In this document: piece after piece, positions 52,297 through 59,980 of the stretch
How the letters are laid out: every line of letters starts with the position of its first letter
How positions within the stretch are numbered: position 1 is the stretch's first letter
Source of the DNA: CAZEHS01 sp964649745
GTDB taxonomy: Bacteria; Bacillota; Clostridia; Peptostreptococcales; Acidaminobacteraceae
DNA: 64,000 bases
Assembly (NCBI GenBank): GCA_964649745.1
Contig: CAZYQI010000012.1
Coordinates: 30,700-94,699, forward strand
Direction: 5' to 3'
Made by a program: the position numbers and the translations under genes
Notes under the pieces: generated by a model
What the model saw: only the letters and a program-made list of their open reading frames with translations
Told to the model about the DNA's origin: nothing
The model's database searches: none

Positions 52297-52916
52297 ACCC
52301 AGCAGGCAGCAATATCCACCGATACCGAAAGGCCGTGCTCTTCGCCACCATCCGGGCCGTGATTGCATTCGCTACTGGGTGCCTATTGATTGCCTGTGGA
52401 ATCCACATAAACGAGCAGGCACGAATCATCAAGGCCCAGGACACCACAATCAAGACGCAGGACCTTCGGATCATCAACCTGGTCGGTCGGGTCGGGGAAC
52501 TTGAAGCGGAAGCAGTTAAGGCAGCAGATACCATCAATACCAGCAGAGGAGGAGCCAGAATGCCCCTGATCAAATGGACTGTTGAAGAAGTCAAGGCCAT
52601 GGCGAAGGTGGTTCATGCGGAAGCACAGGGCGAACCACCACACGGAAAGATGATGGTGGCCAGAGTAATTATGAACAGGGTCGAAGGGAACCCGGGCATG
52701 ACGGTGGACGAAATCATCAACCGACCGAACGCCTTCGCCCAGGCAGACACGTTCGACAGCTACGACCTCAACGCCGTGTTCGAGGCAGCTATTGAAACCA
52801 GATATCAAGATGTGTTCACCTTTTTTAACCCTTCCACCGCCACCAATAAAGAGTTTGTGGCCAGCAAGATGGATGATGTGGTGCTGACAGTCGGTAATCA
52901 CGTGTTTTGCAGGTAG
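52293..52916 (+). CDS. SleB-like cell-wall hydrolase
   Basis: The 207-residue protein has a hydrophobic anchor (about residues 20-38) and a helical stalk to about residue 85. A C-terminal hydrolase domain (about 95-207) then begins VVHAEAQGEPPHGKMMVARVIMNRV, a hallmark of SleB/Hydrolase_2 enzymes. The glutamate in HAEAQGE is the likely catalytic acid. It could cut spore-cortex or cell-wall peptidoglycan. Such a gene in the early region of a prophage is unusual. It overlaps the LexA-like gene by four bases. Confidence 0.82.
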   Translation: MNPAGSNIHRYRKAVLFATIRAVIAFATGCLLIACGIHINEQARIIKAQDTTIKTQDLRIINLVGRVGELEAEAVKAADTINTSRGGARMPLIKWTVEEVKAMAKVVHAEAQGEPPHGKMMVARVIMNRVEGNPGMTVDEIINRPNAFAQADTFDSYDLNAVFEAAIETRYQDVFTFFNPSTATNKEFVASKMDDVVLTVGNHVFCR

Positions 52917-52925
52917 GAGGTACGC

Positions 52926-53114
52926 ATGAGCGATGGATTCGTAGTGCTTTACTGCAAAGACGGTTTGCTTTATCCAGTGGCTCTCACAGAGTCACAACAC
53001 TCGTTACTCCAGGGCGTTATAGGAATCGCACTTGACCACAAGGTAGTGTGCGACTTCAACAATCCTCAAGGGCGGGCCATAAATACAGCAGAGCAACTTC
53101 TAAAAACGAGGTGA
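52926..53114 (+). CDS. Small phage protein, unknown function
   Basis: The 62-residue protein has no recognised family. It contains VLYCKDGLLYPVALTESQ and a hydrophobic middle, with no membrane helix long enough. AGGAGG precedes the ATG. It sits between the SleB-like gene and a cysteine-rich small gene in the same operon. Confidence 0.6.
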   Translation: MSDGFVVLYCKDGLLYPVALTESQHSLLQGVIGIALDHKVVCDFNNPQGRAINTAEQLLKTR

Positions 53115-53118
53115 CGCC

Positions 53119-53319
53119 ATGTGCAATATCAAATGTTGCCACGGCTGTGTGGCTCCGAAGCGGTACCCAGGCTGCAGGGATCACTGCCCGGAGTACAAGG
53201 CCGAGAAGGCCGAGTGGGATGCCGCCAAGAAAGCGCCGGCTGTTGCGGAGTACATCGCGCAGGCGAAGTGCCGGTATTTGAACAGTCATGTTAGAAATCC
53301 ATACAAAGTGAGGGCTTGA
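53119..53319 (+). CDS. Cysteine-rich small phage protein
   Basis: The 66-residue protein has clustered cysteines (CNIKCCHGC, then YPGCRDHCPEY), followed by a lysine/alanine-rich helix. This C-H-x-C...G-C-x-x-x-C-x-x-Y pattern is common in small phage proteins annotated as zinc-ribbon-like; metal binding is likely. Its stop lies just before the TOPRIM-like gene. No function is known. Confidence 0.65.
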   Translation: MCNIKCCHGCVAPKRYPGCRDHCPEYKAEKAEWDAAKKAPAVAEYIAQAKCRYLNSHVRNPYKVRA

Positions 53320-53322
53320 AGA

Positions 53323-54243
53323 ATGCCAAAGATCGAGTATGTTCCAAAAAACTTTCGACCAGAGAGCTTGGACCTCATCGGAAAAATTAATGATGTCATC
53401 ATCGATTATGAGTGCCAGGGGTTTAATCTAACGCTCAGACAAGTGTATTACCAAATGGTAGCCCGAGCAATCATACCAAATAATGAACGCAGCTACAAAA
53501 ACCTCGGCAGTCTTATCAGTGATGCGAGACTTGCGGGTCTGATCGACTGGACGGCGATTGAAGACAGGACTCGTAATCTGAAAGGGAATTCGCATTGGTC
53601 GACCCCCGGCGGAATGATTGATTCGGCGGCATATTCATACCATATTGATCACTGGAAGGGTCAAGAAAACTATGTTGAGGTGTGGGTCGAAAAGGACGCG
53701 CTCGTCGGTATTGTGGGCCAAGTCTGCAAGCAGCTTGATGTTAGTTTCTTCTCCTGCCGCGGTTATGTCAGTCAGTCGGAAATGTGGGTAGCGGCCCAAC
53801 GGCTTAAGCGCCGACAAGATAGCGGCCAGAACATCGTGCTGTTGCACTTGGGGGACCACGACCCCAGCGGTAGAGATATGAGTCGTGACATTGTAGACAG
53901 GCTGCGCACGTTTGAAACTAATTATTTTGATTTTCAACGATTAGCCCTGAACATGGACCAGATCGAACTCTATAACCCGCCACCAAACCCCACCAAGGTA
54001 ACAGATAGTCGAGCTGCGGGTTATATAGAAGAGTTCGGCCATGAATGTTGGGAGCTCGATGCGTTAGAGCCGATGGTGATAAGCGATCTGATCAGGAAAC
54101 ACGTACAAGAGCACAGAGACGCAAAGTTGTACGAGGCCCAGCTTCGACGGGAGAGAGAAGAAAAAGACCTGCTGGAAGAGTTGGCAGAGAATTGGCCCTC
54201 TGTATCGGAAAACTGGAAAGCTATTCGGGATCAATATTGTTAG
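53323..54243 (+). CDS. TOPRIM-like phage protein
   Basis: The 306-residue protein has an N-terminal winged-helix-like part (LTLRQVYYQMVARAIIPN, about residues 35-52). It is followed by VEVWVEKDALVGIV (about 118-131, acidic residue E) and LLHLGDHDPSGRDM (about 183-196, D-x-D). These match the two acidic motifs of TOPRIM folds as in Topo VI A/Spo11-type proteins. It may nick or bind DNA; no tyrosine nucleophile is assured. AGGGCTTGAAG precedes the ATG. Related genes occur in other phage early regions. Confidence 0.62.
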   Translation: MPKIEYVPKNFRPESLDLIGKINDVIIDYECQGFNLTLRQVYYQMVARAIIPNNERSYKNLGSLISDARLAGLIDWTAIEDRTRNLKGNSHWSTPGGMIDSAAYSYHIDHWKGQENYVEVWVEKDALVGIVGQVCKQLDVSFFSCRGYVSQSEMWVAAQRLKRRQDSGQNIVLLHLGDHDPSGRDMSRDIVDRLRTFETNYFDFQRLALNMDQIELYNPPPNPTKVTDSRAAGYIEEFGHECWELDALEPMVISDLIRKHVQEHRDAKLYEAQLRREREEKDLLEELAENWPSVSENWKAIRDQYC

Positions 54244-54261
54244 AAGAAAGGAAGAACATGA

Positions 54262-54588
54262 ATGATAGCAATATTCGAGATTGAAGAGCAGTGCCTGGAG
54301 CTGGGCGGTGGCGAGTTTGAACCCTTTGTCAATCGGTTGGAGAATGCCGAACATCTGATGGTTATGCAGCACTATGATGGGCAAGTCTTCAGTCGTGACG
54401 ATGGCAAGATGACGCCAGCAGCCTGGGCCCATGTGGTGGAAGCGACCACAGGCCTAGAGGGCGAAATCTGTATTGAGGCGAGGACCGGAATCCTGTTTGT
54501 GGAGTCAGAGCATCCGGATGCGTTCGTGAAGTTGGTTGCGTTGGTGGCCAAGGAGGCTATTGAGGGGCCACTGGATAAGGAGGCTTGA
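54262..54588 (+). CDS. Phage protein, unknown function
   Basis: The 108-residue protein is acidic and has no recognised family. The sequence EEQCLELGGGEFEPFVNRLENAE near its start suggests a mixed alpha/beta fold. AAAGGAAG lies upstream. Its stop codon overlaps the next start (TGATG), so translation is coupled. Confidence 0.6.
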   Translation: MIAIFEIEEQCLELGGGEFEPFVNRLENAEHLMVMQHYDGQVFSRDDGKMTPAAWAHVVEATTGLEGEICIEARTGILFVESEHPDAFVKLVALVAKEAIEGPLDKEA

Positions 54589-54821
54589 TGAGAATCAAAG
54601 AAGTTCCGCTTTCGAAGATGAACCACGTCTTCCGCAATAAAAAGCCCAGGGGGCTCTTCCTGGCCAAGGGCACAAACTGCTGGCTGGCCATGGACAACCG
54701 TAACAACCACCCACACGAGATGGCGTTTTCTACCCGTGAAGCAGCTGAGAAATGGCTGAACCTTTGTGACGCGAGTATGTACGGTCAGGTGAATGTTGAT
54801 GAGGTGTTAAGGGGGAGGTGA
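54588..54821 (+). CDS. Small phage protein, unknown function
   Basis: The 77-residue basic protein (MRIKEVPLSKMNHVF) includes the segment PHEMAFSTREAAEKWLNLC, which resembles a small Zn- or nucleic-acid-binding fold but fits no family I know. ATG 54588 overlaps the previous stop and AAGGAGG lies upstream. I prefer it to the adjacent TTG. Confidence 0.58.
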   Translation: MRIKEVPLSKMNHVFRNKKPRGLFLAKGTNCWLAMDNRNNHPHEMAFSTREAAEKWLNLCDASMYGQVNVDEVLRGR

Positions 54822-54828
54822 ATAAGAA

Positions 54829-55242
54829 ATGGAAGTAAGTGATATCAAATTTCGAGGCAAGCGGATTGATAATGGCGAATGGATATATGGGGACCTGACC
54901 AGGTATTCCAAAGCGATGAGCTACATCACAGAAGACTTGATCGAAGACAAGGTGCACCAGGTTCACACCTCTACTGTGTGTCAGTACATCGGGTTGAAGG
55001 ATTTGGACGGCGTTGAAATATATAAGGATGACATTGTCGAGGTTGTTGGCAATTACAAGCCTGGGCGCTATGTCGTGGTATGGGACAGCTATCGAGTTGC
55101 CTGGTGGGGCGAAAATATCAAACACAATCAACGCGAAAACGAACACGATAATGATTATATTCAACTGCTTGGAGCTTTCCAAGACTCGGTGCGTAAAGTC
55201 ATCGGCAACCTCCACGACCAAAAAGGAAAAGCCGCCCGATAA
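54829..55242 (+). CDS. YopX-family phage protein
   Basis: The 137-residue protein has the YopX core: IKFRGKRIDNGEWIYGDL, then VHTSTVCQYIGLKDLDGVEIYKDDIVEV and a closing beta-rich part. YopX proteins are common in Firmicutes phages; function is unknown. GGGGGAGG lies just before the ATG. Confidence 0.82.
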   Translation: MEVSDIKFRGKRIDNGEWIYGDLTRYSKAMSYITEDLIEDKVHQVHTSTVCQYIGLKDLDGVEIYKDDIVEVVGNYKPGRYVVVWDSYRVAWWGENIKHNQRENEHDNDYIQLLGAFQDSVRKVIGNLHDQKGKAAR

Positions 55243-55314
55243 GAGGCAGCAGAAACAAAATGTCAGCTTCAATGTAACACAAAATAATCCAAAAGACAAA
55301 TAGGAGGGGATTCT

Positions 55315-55581
55315 TTGATCCAGGTGACTTGGACGCAACCTAAAATGTGCTGCACCTGCAAGACTTGGGTCATGAGTGGGTGGCAGAAGGCGCGGCAGTG
55401 TCCGGGTGGCTATTGTCTGGACCAATACTGCGACGAATGTGGAAGGTTGGCCGGTGTAATGACTGAGGATGAACCAAGCTCAAAGCGCCGTGCAGGCCCA
55501 GTGAAAGCAACGATTGAATTATCGCCTCTGGAACAGTGCGCGATCGATATGGAGGACAACTATGCAGATGAAGATCAATAA
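55315..55581 (+). CDS. Cysteine-rich zinc-binding-like protein
   Basis: The 88-residue protein has CCTCKTW near residue 11, CPGGYC near residue 30 and CDEC near residue 39, spaced like a zinc ribbon or treble clef. The acidic C-terminus has no fold. It begins with TTG 55315 after GGAGGGG. The ATPase gene starts before its stop, so the two are coupled. Confidence 0.6.
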   Translation: MIQVTWTQPKMCCTCKTWVMSGWQKARQCPGGYCLDQYCDECGRLAGVMTEDEPSSKRRAGPVKATIELSPLEQCAIDMEDNYADEDQ

Positions 55582-56845
55582 GCTTGAAATCGAGAATGTG
55601 AAGCGTGTAAAAGCGGTGAAGATTGAGCCGACCGCCAATGGCCTGACAATCATAGGCGGGAACAATGGTCAGGGTAAAACATCAGTGCTGGACAGTATCG
55701 CCTGGGTTCTTGGTGGCAACAAGTACCGGCCTTCGGAGCCGCAGCGGGAAGGATCGGTTATCCCTCCTTCCCTCCGGATTGTCATGAACAACGGCCTGGT
55801 CGTGGAGCGTAAAGGAAAGAATTCCGACTTAAAAGTGACGGATCCCAATGGCGAAAAAGCCGGGCAGAATCTACTGGATTCCTTCGTGGAACAATTTGCC
55901 CTGGATCTGCCTAAATTCATGGCACAGACCAGTAAAGAAAAAGCCGCTACACTTCTGCGCATCATCGGAGTTGGGGCTGTCTTGGATGAGCTGGAGCGAA
56001 AGGAAAAGGAAGTCTATAACCGGCGCCATACCATTGGCCAGATTATGGACCAGAAGAAGAAGTATGCCTTGGAGCAGCCGTACTACACGGAGGCGCCCAA
56101 GGAGCCAATATCTGCTTCTGACTTAATCAAACAGCAACAAGCAATACTAGCCAAGAACGGCGAAAATCAGCGCAAGCGCGACCAAAAAGAACGTTACGAC
56201 GCTGAACTGGCCAGAGCTCAAATTGCTTTTGATGAGGCAAAGAAACGCCTTGAAATTGCGGAACAGAACGCGATTGATGCCAGGAAGACCGCCATCGACC
56301 TTCAGGATGAATCGACCGCGGAGCTTGAGAAAAACATCCGGGAGGTTGATGATATCAATCGAATGGTACGAGCCAATCTGGACAAGGATAAGGCCGAGGA
56401 AGATGCCAAGGACTACGAAGATCAGTACAATCAACTTTCACTGGAACTTGAGGGAATCCGGAAGGAAAAAACCGATCTGCTGAACAATGCGGATCTTCCG
56501 CTGAGTGGTCTGTCGATTCAGGATGGCGATCTGATTTATAACGGTTTTCGGTGGGACGGCATGAGCAGCGCTGATCAACTGAAGGTGTCCACAGCAATCA
56601 TCCGGAAGCTGAATCCGGAATGTGGCTTTGTTCTCCTGGACAAACTGGAACAGATGGACATGGTCACCCTGAAGGAATTTGGCACATGGCTGGAACAAGA
56701 GGGCCTACAAGCGATTGCCACTCGGGTAAGCACAGGAGAAGAATGCGCAGTGATTATTTCTGACGGCTATGACATCCGGAACAACACCCTGACTACAGAT
56801 CCGGAGGCCGTTGAAGCGCCGAAGTGGAAGGAAGGAGAGTTTTAA
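55562..56845 (+). CDS. SbcC/RecF-like coiled-coil ATPase
   Basis: The 427-residue protein begins KINKLEIENVKRV and has Walker A GGNNGQGKTSVLDSI (about residues 30-44). A long charged coiled coil (about 150-310) follows, then FVLLDKLEQMD (about 357-367) at the Walker B position. This is the layout of SbcC/RecF/AAA_23 proteins in phages, used in recombination or replication repair. The start ATG 55562 follows GGAGG. It overlaps the RecA-like gene by one base. Confidence 0.85.
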   Translation: MQMKINKLEIENVKRVKAVKIEPTANGLTIIGGNNGQGKTSVLDSIAWVLGGNKYRPSEPQREGSVIPPSLRIVMNNGLVVERKGKNSDLKVTDPNGEKAGQNLLDSFVEQFALDLPKFMAQTSKEKAATLLRIIGVGAVLDELERKEKEVYNRRHTIGQIMDQKKKYALEQPYYTEAPKEPISASDLIKQQQAILAKNGENQRKRDQKERYDAELARAQIAFDEAKKRLEIAEQNAIDARKTAIDLQDESTAELEKNIREVDDINRMVRANLDKDKAEEDAKDYEDQYNQLSLELEGIRKEKTDLLNNADLPLSGLSIQDGDLIYNGFRWDGMSSADQLKVSTAIIRKLNPECGFVLLDKLEQMDMVTLKEFGTWLEQEGLQAIATRVSTGEECAVIISDGYDIRNNTLTTDPEAVEAPKWKEGEF

Positions 56846-57903
56846 TGGAAATCATAAGAGGTAAGCAAAAGCGGGCTCAAAAGGTTGTCGTGTACGGCCC
56901 CGAGGGCGTCGGGAAATCAACCTTCGCATCGTTGTTTCCGAATCCGCTTTTCATCGATACGGAAGGATCCACAGCAGAACTGGATGTAGCCAGAACACCC
57001 GAGCCATCCAGCTGGGCCATGCTGATGAACCAGCTGGAATGGGTGAAGGTCAACCGCTCATGTGGGACCCTGGTCATAGACACTGGCGACTGGGCGGAGA
57101 AACTTTGCAGGGAATATGTTTGCAGTCAGGGTGGTGTAAAGAGCATTGAGGATTTCGGATATGGCAAGGGGTACACCAAACTGGCAGAGGCGTGGGGGAA
57201 ATTCCTTGACAAGCTCACCGAGCTGATTGACGCCGGGATCCATGTTGTCATCAACGCACACGCCCAGATGCGAAAGTTTGAACAGCCAGAAGAAACTGGT
57301 TCATATGACCGGTGGGAGCTGAAGCTTGAGAAAAAGACAGCCCCCCTCACCAAAGAATGGGCGGACATGATCCTGTTTGCCAACTACGAGATTCTGGTGG
57401 TGAACGTGGACAACCATGGTGCCGCCAAAGGAAAGAACAAGGCCAGGGGAGGCAAGCGTGTCATGTACACCCAGCATCATCCGGCGTGGGACGCGAAAAA
57501 TCGGCACGGGCTTGAGGAAAAGCTGGACTTCGATTTTGGACAGATTGCGCATATCTTTAAAACTCCCGCACCGGTTCATACAGTGATCGCGGAAACAAAG
57601 ATTGCAGCTCCCACTGAAACAACACTTGAAGCAGAAGGATTCACAGAGGCGCCGGAAGCTCCGGAAATGGAAGAGGTGTTCAGCTTGCCGAGTGGGTTGC
57701 CTAAGGCTCTGAAGGATTTGATGATGGCAAACGAAGTAACGGTTTCTGAAATTCAGGAAGTTATCGGGAAAAGAGGTTATTTCCCTAAGGACACGCCGAT
57801 CGAGAATTTACCGCTGGATTTTGTGAACGGCGTGCTGGTAGGCGCATGGAAACAGGTATTTGAGGCAGTAAAGGTCAACCGAGACGACATCCCATTTAAC
57901 TAA
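56845..57903 (+). CDS. Phage RecA-like ATPase (AAA_24/Sak4 type)
   Basis: The 352-residue protein has Walker A VVYGPEGVGKSTFASLF (about residues 14-30) and an acidic Walker B segment TLVIDTGDW (about 72-80). The central part matches phage nucleotide-binding proteins called AAA_24 or Sak4-like. These help single-strand annealing. TAATG joins it to the previous gene. DUF669 and helicase genes follow, so it belongs to the recombination set. Confidence 0.85.
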   Translation: MEIIRGKQKRAQKVVVYGPEGVGKSTFASLFPNPLFIDTEGSTAELDVARTPEPSSWAMLMNQLEWVKVNRSCGTLVIDTGDWAEKLCREYVCSQGGVKSIEDFGYGKGYTKLAEAWGKFLDKLTELIDAGIHVVINAHAQMRKFEQPEETGSYDRWELKLEKKTAPLTKEWADMILFANYEILVVNVDNHGAAKGKNKARGGKRVMYTQHHPAWDAKNRHGLEEKLDFDFGQIAHIFKTPAPVHTVIAETKIAAPTETTLEAEGFTEAPEAPEMEEVFSLPSGLPKALKDLMMANEVTVSEIQEVIGKRGYFPKDTPIENLPLDFVNGVLVGAWKQVFEAVKVNRDDIPFN

Positions 57904-57921
57904 CCCTATGGAGGTAACGAA

Positions 57922-58380
57922 ATGACTCAGAATATCGAACGTGAATTTGATTGGAATGATGAGATTGAAAAGGACAGTGGAGATTTTATCCTCCTGAAGC
58001 CAGGAGATTACGACTTCACTGTAACTAACTTCGAGCGAGGCCGTTATGATGGCGGGGACAGGTTGCCCCCCTGCAACATGGCTATCGTCCACTGCCAGAT
58101 TGATACGCCCGAAGGTAGCACGACAATTCAAAACCGTCTGTTCCTTCATAGCAAGACGGAGGGGATCCTGTCGGCGTTCTTCAGTTCCATTGGTCTTAAG
58201 AAAAAGGGTGAGAAGCTGAAGATGGACTGGAACAAGGTGGTTGGCGAAAAAGGCCGGTGTAAGGTGGAAACACGGATATGGAAAGGTGAGAACAACGAAG
58301 ATAAGCAGTCCAACGATATCAAACGTTTTTATCCACGAGAGGACAATCTTGCTACGGGGTACGTTCCCGGAAAGTTCTAG
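57922..58380 (+). CDS. DUF669 phage protein
   Basis: The 152-residue protein matches DUF669: an N-terminal FDWNDEIEKDSGDF, then LLKPGDYDFTVTNFERGRY, with a beta-rich core like single-strand DNA-binding or annealing proteins. In other phages it is always close to the RecA-like ATPase and a helicase, as here. GGAGG lies 9 bases before the ATG. Confidence 0.85.
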   Translation: MTQNIEREFDWNDEIEKDSGDFILLKPGDYDFTVTNFERGRYDGGDRLPPCNMAIVHCQIDTPEGSTTIQNRLFLHSKTEGILSAFFSSIGLKKKGEKLKMDWNKVVGEKGRCKVETRIWKGENNEDKQSNDIKRFYPREDNLATGYVPGKF

Positions 58381-58389
58381 GTGGGTGTC

Positions 58390-59967
58390 ATGGAACTAAG
58401 ACCCTATCAAGAACAAGCAAAGGCGGCCGTGCTTACCCAGTGGGATAAGGGGGTTAAAAAAACCCTCCTGGTCCTTCCCACTGGGACCGGTAAAACCATT
58501 GTATTTTCGAAGATTATTGAAGACCGGGTCAGGACCGGCGAAAGGGTCCTGGTCCTGGCCCATCGGGGAGAGCTGCTGGATCAAGCTGCTGATAAGTTGG
58601 AGAAATCAACCGGACTCATTTGTGCCAGGGAAAAAGCTGAGGACACAAGCCTCGGCTCCTGGTACCGGGTGGTAGTGGGATCCGTGCAGACCCTAATGCG
58701 GGAAAAACGGCTGAAGCAGTTCGGCAACGACCACTTCGGTACCATCATCATCGATGAGGCTCATCACTGCATCAGTGATTCCTACCAGTCTGTACTAAGC
58801 CACTTTGACGAAGCGAACATCCTCGGGGTGACAGCTACCCCTGACCGCGGGGATATGCGGAACCTGGGCTCTTATTTTGAGTCATTGGCGTATGAGTATT
58901 CCCTTCCAAAAGCAATCAAAGAGGGATATCTGGTGCCCATCAAGGCTCAGACGATTCCCTTGAAACTTGACCTCTCAGGTGTTGGCCAGCAAGCTGGCGA
59001 TTATAAAGCGTCCGATATCGGTACCGCATTGGATCCGTACCTCTACCAGATTGCTGATGAGATGGCAAAGGTCTGTATGGACCGAAAGACGGTGGTATTC
59101 CTGCCGCTGATCAAGACGAGCCAGAAGTTCACGCGGATCCTCAACGAAATGGGTTTTGCGGCCGCAGAGGTGAACGGGGAATCCACGGACAGGGCTCAAG
59201 TGTTGCAGGATTTTGATCATGGCAAATACAACGTACTCTGCAATTCGATGCTCCTGACAGAGGGGTGGGATTGTCCATCGGTGGACTGCATCGTCGTACT
59301 CCGGCCAACAAAGGTGAGGAGCTTGTACAGTCAGATGGTAGGACGCGGTACCCGGCTCTGCGATGGAAAGGACCACCTTCTGCTGCTTGACTTCCTTTGG
59401 CATACGGAACGCCATGAGCTATGCCATCCGGCCCATCTGATCTGCGAGAATGAGGAAGTCGCTAAGAAAATGACGGAGAATATTGAGGCTGCAGGGTGCC
59501 CTGTTGACCTAGAAGCTGCAGAGAAAACTGCCGAGTCGGACGTGGTAGCAGACAGGGAAGAAGCCTTGGCCAAGAAGCTCATGGAGATGAAGCACCGGAA
59601 ACGGAAGCTGGTGGATCCGCTTCAATTTGAGATGAGTATCCAGGCCGAGGATCTGTCGAGTTATGTCCCGAGCTTCGGGTGGGAAATGGCGCCGCCGTCA
59701 GATAAGCAGATTAAGACTCTGGAGAAGCTCGGAATCTTTCCGGACGAAGTGGGGAATGCCGGCAAGGCTTCACTACTGCTGGAGAGACTGGATGCGCGTA
59801 GGTCAGAAGGACTCACTACTCCGAAGCAGATCAGATTTTTAGAGGGCAGAGGGTTTGAGCATGTAGGTACCTGGGAATTTGAGGGCGCAAAACGCCTTAT
59901 CGATCGAATCGCGGCAAACGGTTGGAAAATACCGCCTGACATAAACCCTGCGAATTATACCGTATGA
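58390..59967 (+). CDS. DEAD/DEAH-box phage helicase
   Basis: The 525-residue SF2 helicase has motif I LPTGTGKTIV (about residues 28-37), motif II IIDEAHHC (about 121-128), motif III GVTATPDRGD and motif VI QMVGRGTRLCDGK (about 315-327). A C-terminal extension (about 400-525) has repeated P-S/T-x-K-Q-I segments. It unwinds DNA during phage replication or recombination. The GTG 58381 is also possible; ATG 58390 has AGGTGG upstream. It is followed by the primase-helicase gene. Confidence 0.9.
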   Translation: MELRPYQEQAKAAVLTQWDKGVKKTLLVLPTGTGKTIVFSKIIEDRVRTGERVLVLAHRGELLDQAADKLEKSTGLICAREKAEDTSLGSWYRVVVGSVQTLMREKRLKQFGNDHFGTIIIDEAHHCISDSYQSVLSHFDEANILGVTATPDRGDMRNLGSYFESLAYEYSLPKAIKEGYLVPIKAQTIPLKLDLSGVGQQAGDYKASDIGTALDPYLYQIADEMAKVCMDRKTVVFLPLIKTSQKFTRILNEMGFAAAEVNGESTDRAQVLQDFDHGKYNVLCNSMLLTEGWDCPSVDCIVVLRPTKVRSLYSQMVGRGTRLCDGKDHLLLLDFLWHTERHELCHPAHLICENEEVAKKMTENIEAAGCPVDLEAAEKTAESDVVADREEALAKKLMEMKHRKRKLVDPLQFEMSIQAEDLSSYVPSFGWEMAPPSDKQIKTLEKLGIFPDEVGNAGKASLLLERLDARRSEGLTTPKQIRFLEGRGFEHVGTWEFEGAKRLIDRIAANGWKIPPDINPANYTV

Positions 59968-59980
59968 GAGGATGTAACGG

